64,000 bases of DNA from Cinclus cinclus. Its lineage: Eukaryota > Chordata > Aves > Passeriformes > Cinclidae. The DNA lies in contig NC_085047.1 of NCBI RefSeq assembly GCF_963662255.1, forward strand, positions 114,362,214 to 114,426,213, read 5' to 3'. Below, piece after piece: positions 56,887 to 64,000 of this stretch. A model generated the notes under the pieces. The model did not search any database, was not told where the DNA came from, and was given only the letters and a program-made list of their open reading frames with translations. Each line of letters opens with the position of its first letter. Within the stretch, counting starts at the first letter, position 1. Made by a program: the position numbers and the translations under genes.

Positions 56887-58604
56887 TACCGTGTTTCTCC
56901 ATTTGTGCCTGTGTCCCAGAGCCAGCAGGTGTCCAATGGGCACACCCAGCCAGGTTCCTCTCATCTTCATCCCCTTTTTGTCCTGTGGGGCTCTTGCATC
57001 AACCCAGAAACAGCTCCTGATCCTTTTGCTGGAGGAGCCATGAGTCACATTTTTGAAGTTGGGTCAGCTGCTCTGAATAAAAAAGAAAAGAACCAAAACA
57101 GCAGTGGGTCAAATTATTTGGATGTTTCAGCTTGTGCAGAGTTTGAGTGACTCATTAGGACATGCTGAGGGGAGAAGGGGCTTGTCTTATTCCCCTCTCC
57201 TTTTTAGTGAGAAAGATCCAAACAATAACAACAACAATGGTCACTCATTTAACCTTGTAAGAGATTAATGATCTGGACATCTGGTTATAAATCTAATAGA
57301 TATTTTAAGTGAGAGGAAAAATATCAAAGCAAACCCCAAACACTTACAGTGCCAAAAATATTACACATCTCCATAAATTAAGCTGGTGAGAGGAGTTTAA
57401 GGCTTGAATAAGCCACAGACTCTCCTACTGCTATTTTAGAGCACTAGGATGGGACATTTTTTACCAGGGGGAAGGGCACCCTTTCCACCTTCCCCCTTCT
57501 TAAAAAAGAATTGTATCTTGCTGCCCAACTGAAGACACAGCAAACCAAGTTAGCCATGCCCAGAGCTGCAGATTTCATGGAAATTTGATCTCGGTCTTCT
57601 GACCAGGAATATTCAGTGTAGACACCCCCAAACTCACCTTAGTGCCTTTTTTTTGCTCAAATCCCTCTTTCCAGGCAATCAAAGGTTTTGCATTGCAGAA
57701 TTTAAGCTCATTTGAAATTCCAGCCAGGTGTCCCTGGAACCTAATCCAGCTCATTTTACCCCCAAGAACAGTCCCATTGACTTCAGTGGGAGTTCTCAAA
57801 AGCCTGAAACAAGTAGAACTGGAGTCTTGGTTTACTGGAATTGCTCCCACCGTGAAGTGTGTTTTTACAATGATTCACTAATGAATTTTGAAAATATTTC
57901 AGAAGTTCATATTTATTCTGGCACTTATATTTAAATACACTTTATCCTTAAATAGAGTATTCCTCAGATGTGATTTTTTTTTTTTGTATTTGTAGCTCAC
58001 AGTAGTACTTCACAATTGCTTTAGTTAAATACGTATGTAAAATTATGTGAGATCATACATATTATATGTATATGCAAAAGATTAAACAAAAATCTGCTCT
58101 GCATCTGTCCTCACATTCTTCAGTGGCCTGGGAGGAAGCACATCAATATCCTGAATTGTGTTTTCAGGACAGGATATTGTTTTGAGGTTGACAGTGGAGA
58201 TGTACAAGAAGTTTGTTTCTGTCACCAGCTCACAGAAGACTCTTTGAGAGTCTGATATTTCTCTGTTACAGAAATATCAGAACATGTCCAAACCAAACAT
58301 TGGACTAAGAAAATAATGGAGACCAACATTCTATTAAAACCCATTAAAACCTTCCCACAAAATCCAAGTGCAAGGTACCATAACACACATCCATTTTACA
58401 GGATTTCACTAGAATCAGACTAATGGAACGTGACCATTCTTTGCTTTCTGTTTCCAGCATTGGTAACAGGCCTAAAATAAACTTTTGAAAGGTCCTTGTT
58501 TTGCACAGCTGGGTGAGCAGCCTTTACCATTTCTCCCACCTTTACCATTCTGCCTTCCCAAGACCAAATTGCTTTGCCCTTTCAGGCCATGTGTGAAGGA
58601 GCAC

Positions 58605-58682
58605 AGCTGGCAAACACACACACAAACAAACATACACACACATAAACACACAAACACACGCATAAACACAAAAACACACACA
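58605..58682 (+). repeat. Imperfect (CA)n microsatellite with AAAC and AT interruptions
   Basis: Runs of ACACAC are separated by AAACAAAC, ATAC and ATAAAC. It is an ordinary microsatellite. Confidence 0.9.
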
Positions 58683-58824
58683 GCTAGGCGAGGCAAATGT
58701 TTGCAAATGCATGCATATTGTAAACAGTATTTTAGAAGTTTTGCAAGTGGCACACACGGCCATGTATCCTCTCCCAGCAGGTCCCAGTGCAGGGATCAAG
58801 GGGTGGGAAGTGGCCTCAAGAAGA

Positions 58825-58985
58825 AGAACCACAGAACCATGGAATGGTTTGGGTTGAAAAGGACCTTAAAGATCCTTAAAGATCATCCAGTGCCACCCCT
58901 GCCATGGCAGGGACATCTCCCACTGTTCCAGGCTGCTCCCAGCCCCAGTGTCCAACCTGGCATTCACTGGGAGAACTCCAAGGGG
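58825..58985 (-). mobile_element. CR1 LINE 3' terminal fragment, minus orientation
   Basis: The reverse-complement CR1 end runs CACAGAACCATGGAATGG, GTTTGGGTTGAAAAGGACC, the CCCCTGCCATGGCAGGGACA block and CCAGTGTCCAACCTGGC. It contains a 13-bp internal duplication (CTTAAAGATC twice). Confidence 0.9.
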
Positions 58986-60159
58986 AAAAGGTGACAAGAC
59001 ACAAGCTGCTTCCTCTTGCCAAGGCCATTTTTCTTCAAAACCCATCCATTCAATCCTTGTTTTCAGATGAACATGGAGAATTCTGGACACTAAAATTATT
59101 TTATATTAACACAGGCAGGGCAGATCCTTGGAGCACCGAAGTTTCTGTATCAGAGAACTAAATCACCCCAGTATTGTCTCCTTACCCCTGAGATGCTGAG
59201 CCCCCCTCTCACCCCCATTTTGCATCAAAACAAATCTTCCTGGTTCTACATAATAAAAAATGCATGGCATCCTACTTGATTTTTCTCTGTGATCTCAGTC
59301 AGAAATCATAGTTTTTAATTATCTCAAATATTTTTCCATCTCCTGTTCTTCTAACTGCAAAATATTTTATGAAAGGCATTGCCAGAAAATTGCCTGTTTC
59401 ATGTCCTAGAGACTTTTCTTGAACTGACTGGCACTTCATGGGTCTCTGCAGCTGAGGCTTGCATGGAATCCTGGCACCAAACCATGTGGGATTTCAGCCT
59501 CTTCTCACACTCACCTGAAATGAAAACATAAAAAAAGACCCTGCTCTCTCCCAGCAGCTTAAGGAGAGATGAAATTTTTTATTCTCCTTCTTATTTATCA
59601 AATCCCTCATTTTTCTTGAGACTGTCTCTTTTAGGCAAGTCACATTACTTCATTTTTTGGCACAAGATGTCCCAACAATTCTCACATTGAACACAAACAA
59701 GTAAAAACTCTACAATGCCACAAATGCATTTTGTAGCAGTCCCCAGTTTGGTAGCCATGAGTTAAGCCAACCTCTTCAAAGAGTATTCTTCTTTCTGCCA
59801 CTCTTCTATTGCTTTTTCTATGGATTTTTGTCTGCAGGGCTCCAAACTCATCCCTGATGTAAGTGCAACATTCTTATCCTATAATAGCACATTTTTCCTT
59901 AAGGCCATGTGGTTCTGTGGGGCCTCATTCCTACCAACATTCCTTGAGAACACATCCAGCAATTAGCTACATTTAATATTTTAGCTACTTTAAATTTTCA
60001 TAGGAATTTTCATGACTAATCCCTCCGCGAAACTCTAAAAATGGCTTTTTTTTTTTGGCAAACCAAGATTTTAGTGAACCATTAAGAGACATCTTACAGA
60101 TATAAGCAATACTTTAGTTGCAAGTATTCGGTTTCAGTTGCAAACTTCATTTTTTCCTC
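58986..60159. other. Stretch between a CR1 fragment and the ERV, nothing firmly recognised
   Basis: This lies 3' of the ERV integrase on the viral sense strand, where env and a 3' LTR would be expected. I cannot recognise either. The sequence is AT-rich with many stops. Confidence 0.5.
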
Positions 60160-60169
60160 ATATTTTGTA

Positions 60170-60690
60170 CTGGTTGGGGATAATAATTTAATTTTAATAG
60201 TATAATTCATTCTTCTGCCTGGCTTGTGACCATGATGGAGTGTGTAAATCCCACTGGATTCCCAAGGCCTTGCTGACTTATCCCACTATTCCTGCTGCAA
60301 AACGAGACCCTCTGCCTGATGACATTCCTAGGGGAACCCCAAAGCATGGAAATATTTGATTTAGAAATATTTTCACTACTTCTTTTGCCATGTTGGTGCA
60401 TGGTGTTGGAAATACTTCAGACTGCCCAGAAAAGTGATCCGCTAAAAAATTATTTACATCTCTCTTTGCATGGAAATTCTGTAAAGTCAATTTGCCAATA
60501 ATCTCTAGGAGAAATACTACCTTTGATAGCCTCTATCACTAATTTATTCTCTCAGAAGCTGTTACTTGTCCAGCAGGGGTGACTGCCCATCCACCTGCGT
60601 GAAATTTAGAATACAATGCTTTGTTTAACTGACAGATTTTTGTGCTGTATTCTGATTTAATATCTGACTCTGCAGCTCCATAGCTGGGAC
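60170..60690 (-). pseudogene. ERV integrase remnant
   Basis: A DYWQIDFTE stretch carries the first catalytic Asp in one frame. A frameshift leads to a segment with the F-SG-x-x-E-x-FPT core motif. There the position of the second catalytic acid in the family's D-x-G motif is replaced by Gly (SGRGSRF), so the enzyme would be inactive. In-frame stops and a further shift follow. These motifs identify the core domain of a retroviral integrase. Confidence 0.85.
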
Positions 60691-60699
60691 TGCTCACAA

Positions 60700-61290
60700 A
60701 CACCTGGGCCAGCCTTGGCGTGAGGGAATAATTCAAAAGATTTCACAGGACCTAGGAAGCCCAAAGCTGGAGACCTCATTAGTGCTTTTGAAGTTGTTTG
60801 AAAGTAGCCCCAGTATCATCAGGCCATATAATAAAGTCTTTATGGGCACTCCATAAAAATGATGGACCAATAGTCCAAAATTCATTTAAATCTGTTATAG
60901 TGAACCATTCCAAATTTATTTGTTTATTTGTTTACTTTTTTCGTTGTGTGGTTATGATTGTTTGGGGTAACTGAGCAATTTTTGGGTTAGTTAGCAATTT
61001 TATTAATTGCTCTTGAGTCTTGTACTTACTGATAATCTTTATTATTAACGTTTTTGGCTGGCAAAATTGGAGTTCACCAACAACCTGTACCTTAAAATTT
61101 TCTCAATAATAGGTAATGAGCCTCTTCAATGTTTTAATTTTAGAGGATATTGGTTTTGTCTTAACAGGCCTGTGTCTGATTTAATTTGATTCTCACAGGT
61201 TCTGCTCTTTTTGATTTTCCAGGAATCTCCCTGGCCCACACAATGGGGATTACTGCATACTTCATTTTCTTTAGGATAGGTTCAGGTTTG
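60700..61290 (-). pseudogene. ERV reverse transcriptase remnant, two ends with the middle missing
   Basis: The first part (about 61,290-61,040) shows a VWAREIPGKSKRAEP start and a QYPLKLK motif, characteristic of the beginning of gammaretroviral RT. The second (about 60,830-60,700) shows LMRSPALGLP followed by FELF, characteristic of the RT connection region. The catalytic YxDD segment and RNase H are not seen. The segments are in different frames, with stops between them. Confidence 0.8.
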
Positions 61291-61348
61291 GAAGTCAGTG
61301 TAATATAAAAATTGAAGTCTACATGTATTTAGACTCAGGGATTTTAAT

Positions 61349-61680
61349 TTAAAAGGAATATCTCCTTCCTGAAACTTGATTTTTGCACTCAATTTTCCCA
61401 GTAAGTTTTTCCCAAATAACAGTTTTGGAGAGTTCAGCAGGTACAAAAATTGATGGGTTATTTATAATTTTCCTAGTTTGAACTTCACTGGTTTGAAAAA
61501 GGGGTTTGAAAAAGTTCACAAGTTCTAGTGGCACCAACAATTGTGACTGAGGCATCACTAAAGTTCCCTTGCAGGGTATTTAATACTGAATAATTGGTTC
61601 CTGTGCCTACTAAAAATTCCAGGTTTTCATTCCTTAGTGTGGCTGTTACCAGAGGCTCTGCTGTTGCCATGAGAGGGTTT
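61349..61680 (-). pseudogene. ERV protease remnant
   Basis: The segment reads EPLVTATLRNENLEFLVGTG and continues to NYSVLNT, which is the retropepsin start. The catalytic Asp of the family's D-T/S-G triad is Gly here (LVGTG). A frameshift near 61,500 separates it from the C-terminal half of the protease. The copy cannot be active. Confidence 0.88.
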
Positions 61681-61909
61681 GGAGGAGTCCTGGGTTTTAC
61701 TTGAGGATACTCCCACTTTCAATATTTATTTTTTTTTTGTAACATATGTATTGATTAGTTCCCAGTCTTCCTAATGAAGATTGAGGAACTGAACCCCTTG
61801 CCCTGTTACAAGACTCCTCCCTGGGGCTAAGAATTTTTGGCTGTTTTCTTTTATATTTGCTGTTTAGTTTTTTCCTGTTGTTTTGTTTTTGGTTTTTTTC
61901 TTTTTTTGG

Positions 61910-62225
61910 GTTTGCACATTTTGATACACTGCCCATGCAACATCAAGTAATTTGCCTGTATTAAAACCATCCACTTCTTGGATTTTTGGTAGTTTTATTC
62001 TGATATCATCTGAGGATTGTCCTATGAAAACAGGAGCCAGGTGATTTTTACCTTCCTCACAAACATTTTCTTATCTTTATTTCTCTCCTATCTATGCCTG
62101 CAGCTGGTCTTTTCAGCTTTCTATGTACAGGACTTTACAGCTAAGTCTTAAACTTTCTTTTTTCATTGACAATCTAAATGCTGGTAGCTGTTCCACCAAA
62201 ACATCAGAAAACCAGGTTTCAAAAT
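61910..62225 (-). pseudogene. ERV gag capsid remnant
   Basis: The segment VFIGQSSDDIRIKLPKI and the following LLDVAWAVYQN match the C-terminal capsid pattern of gammaretroviral gag. Preceding fragments (SDVLVEQLPAFRLS) are interrupted by stops. The nucleocapsid region (61,700-61,900) is Lys/Gln-rich and has lost a recognisable zinc knuckle. Confidence 0.75.
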
Positions 62226-62480
62226 CTCTGTTGTAAAATACCAGAATGCTAAGTCCTAAAATACCAAAGTAACACATATTTAAAATATTCAAATACTAAG
62301 TTCCAAAATACTAAGATAACCCAGTTTCAAAATATTAGAATACCAAGGTCCAAAATACTAAAATAATTCTGCTTCAAAATACCAAGACATCAAGCTACAA
62401 AATAGCAAAGTAACCCAACTTTGATACTAAATTCTAAAGATATTAAATTCTAAAATACCCAATTCCAAAATACCAGTTTT
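62220..62480 (+). repeat. Degenerate AT-rich tandem repeat adjoining ERV gag
   Basis: Recurring AAAATAC(C/T)A(A/G)A blocks alternate with AAGTCC/AAGTTC and TAACCCAGTTTC, giving units of roughly 55-60 bp with shorter subunits. It sits directly 5' of the recognisable gag on the viral sense strand. Confidence 0.75.
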
Positions 62481-62827
62481 CAGGTCTCTTATATGGACAG
62501 GATTCCCAAAACTCAAGAGAATGCCTTAATGTCACAAAGGGATCCTACCTGTGTCCCAGATGAATCTGGGGGAATCTGTGATTTTCTCCAGGAAAGTCCT
62601 GGTGCCATGCCAGCAAAAAAAAATTCTGGAGCCTCAGGAGAGACCAGGAAGCTGTCCCGTGTAGGTTCACCAGAAATTACACCAAAGTTGGTGGGAATAA
62701 ACAACTTTTCTAACTTTCTTTCTGTTGCTTCTTTTGACATAATTTGCCAAACCCCACTGGAGGCCTCTTTATCTGTTTCTCCACTGGTCTCAGACACATT
62801 TATCATCCTCTGGGCACGCCTTGACAT
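62481..62827 (-). other. Unidentified open frame 5' of the ERV gag remnant
   Basis: A 104-codon minus-strand frame (62,513-62,827) contains SKEATERKLEKLFIPTNFG. Its position would suit an N-terminal gag part, but I cannot confirm that from motifs. Confidence 0.3.
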
Positions 62828-64000
62828 TGGTTTATCTTTTATTTTTCCTTTTTTTCTTTTTTTTTTTTTTTTGCCAGTTAGTCTTTAAGTTCTATTCAGC
62901 AGCTTCATGGGAGCTGAAAATGTTTGTTATTTATTATGTTATTTATCTCTGTTATTTATCATTGGGACCCTATGAAGAAGGTGGCCAAGCTCTGGGATCC
63001 AAATCCCAAACTGCAATATTCTCTATTTTGCAAGTCCCTGTTCCCACCAGTAGCACAAACCCCCTCCTACCAAAATCCTACCAAAATCCTGCCATGGGCA
63101 GCAGGTTGGCTTTGGGGGTCACACCACTGACTCTGCTACAACTCCTTTGTGTTTCCCAGACACCAAGCCATGGTAACTCCTGTGCCAAAGCCTAATTACT
63201 GCATCAAAATTAACCTGACATCTCCTTCAGGTCTGTTAATGAGTGTAATTATCTGAACAGCACTGAGGGATCAGGGCTGTGTGCCATGTGGTTCAGGGAA
63301 TGCAGCCTGGTCTGAGGCAGAGACAGGGAAGTAGATCTGCAGTCCCCCTGAGGAACAGGTTCAAAATATCAATTTCAAGAAGTACACTTTTCTTAACTTT
63401 TCTGGGTCAAAGCTCTGGTCGGGTTCAGTGGATGGCTGGTGATGTTCTGCACTGAGGTCGCACACATCAACCAGGGAAAAACCCAAACCACGAATTATCC
63501 AAGTGCTTTGGACCACCTGCAAAAGCCCCTGCTCTGTAAAAAAAGACTCAAACAGCTGCAGCCCCAAAATCAGAGGCACGATTTAAGAGTGAGTGTGCCC
63601 AGGAGCTCCAGCCTCAAATCCTGCACAGTTAAAGTCAGCAGTGTTATTCCCATTTGCTTTTCCTAATCACAGTGTAACATATGCCCTGGTATAAGGACTA
63701 GCAAAAGCTGCTAACTCCCGATTTTCCTTGGAATTAAGCCCCTAAATTGTTTTTTCATAAGCTCAGCATGACACAGGGAAGAATTAAGCACATGTAGATA
63801 ATAAGAAAATGTCAAGAACAGCAGGAAACATTGTTTTTTTCCCTAAATGCACCCGTTTCAGAGGAGCAGGGGCCAGTCTGGAGCTCTCCAAAATGACATC
63901 TCTGGTGATGCCATGGGTTCAGCAGTGGCTGGGTCACCAGTTTTATGTATTAACAGTGTGCTCAACCAAACTGGCAGGCAAAAAGGCTGGAAACACACAC
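62828..64000. other. Right end of window, nothing recognised
   Basis: A T-rich run (about 62,836-62,874) is followed by ordinary sequence without recognisable exons, LTRs or CR1 motifs. A 5' LTR for the ERV would be expected somewhere here, and I did not find one. Confidence 0.5.

Larger units (their letters stand above)
56312..58824 (-). other. Region upstream of the B3GALT5 catalytic exon (intron or 5' flank)
   Basis: It should contain the end of the last B3GALT5 intron and perhaps the upstream exon with the start codon, which I could not identify. It holds a T/G-rich tract and a CA-rich microsatellite, listed separately. Other open frames are under 100 codons and unrecognised. Confidence 0.55.
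60160..62225 (-). mobile_element. Degenerate gammaretrovirus-like ERV with internal pol deletion
   Basis: On the minus strand the order is gag capsid, protease, N-terminal RT, C-terminal RT, integrase, as in a gammaretroviral provirus. All parts are broken by stops and frameshifts. The distance from the protease end to the integrase start (about 600 bp) is too short for a full RT plus RNase H, so an internal deletion is inferred. I found no LTR or primer-binding site, so the element appears truncated at both ends. It is an old, non-functional copy. Confidence 0.85.

Overview
The window is vertebrate genomic DNA, almost certainly from a bird and probably a songbird (passerine origin is inference). 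The evidence is about nineteen truncated CR1 LINE 3' ends, several keeping the avian 3' terminus of short ATTCTATGATT-like repeats, plus avian-type retroviral LTRs, long introns, and two spliced genes whose neighbours match human 21q22 (B3GALT5 next to IGSF5). Both genes lie on the minus strand, B3GALT5 upstream of IGSF5 as in human.

Layout. Positions 1-22,495 hold no gene I can name: a solo-LTR-like element (3254-3655), CR1 pieces and simple repeats. IGSF5 (JAM4-like tight-junction Ig protein) runs on the minus strand from its start codon at 40,437 to at least 22,514. I resolve seven coding exons whose splice phases join into 344 codons: signal peptide, Ig domain 1, Ig domain 2, transmembrane segment, a 25-nt microexon and two cytoplasmic-tail exons. 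The last coding exon, expected to carry the PDZ-binding end, was not found. IGSF5 introns contain a G4T4-like minisatellite of about 950 bp, a CCAT array and a same-strand solo LTR ending only about 66 bp before the Ig1 exon. Upstream of IGSF5 are a CpG-rich block and two adjacent minisatellites (42.1-43.6 kb).

Positions 43.6-55 kb are intergenic DNA rich in CR1 and purine repeats. B3GALT5 (a Golgi beta-1,3-galactosyltransferase of family GT31) has its large catalytic exon at 55,358-56,311. Its acceptor splice site precedes the first usable ATG, so the start codon must lie in an unlocated upstream exon. From 59 to 62.8 kb there is a decayed, internally deleted gammaretrovirus-like ERV on the minus strand, with gag capsid, protease, two ends of RT, and integrase. 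The rest of the right end looks empty.

The two genes share no operon-like relationship. One acts in Golgi glycan extension and the other in epithelial junctions; they are neighbours by conserved synteny. I found no CRISPR array, tRNA, rRNA or prokaryote-like system, and no undescribed biological system that I can defend. The most unusual sequence is the structured G-rich minisatellite inside IGSF5.
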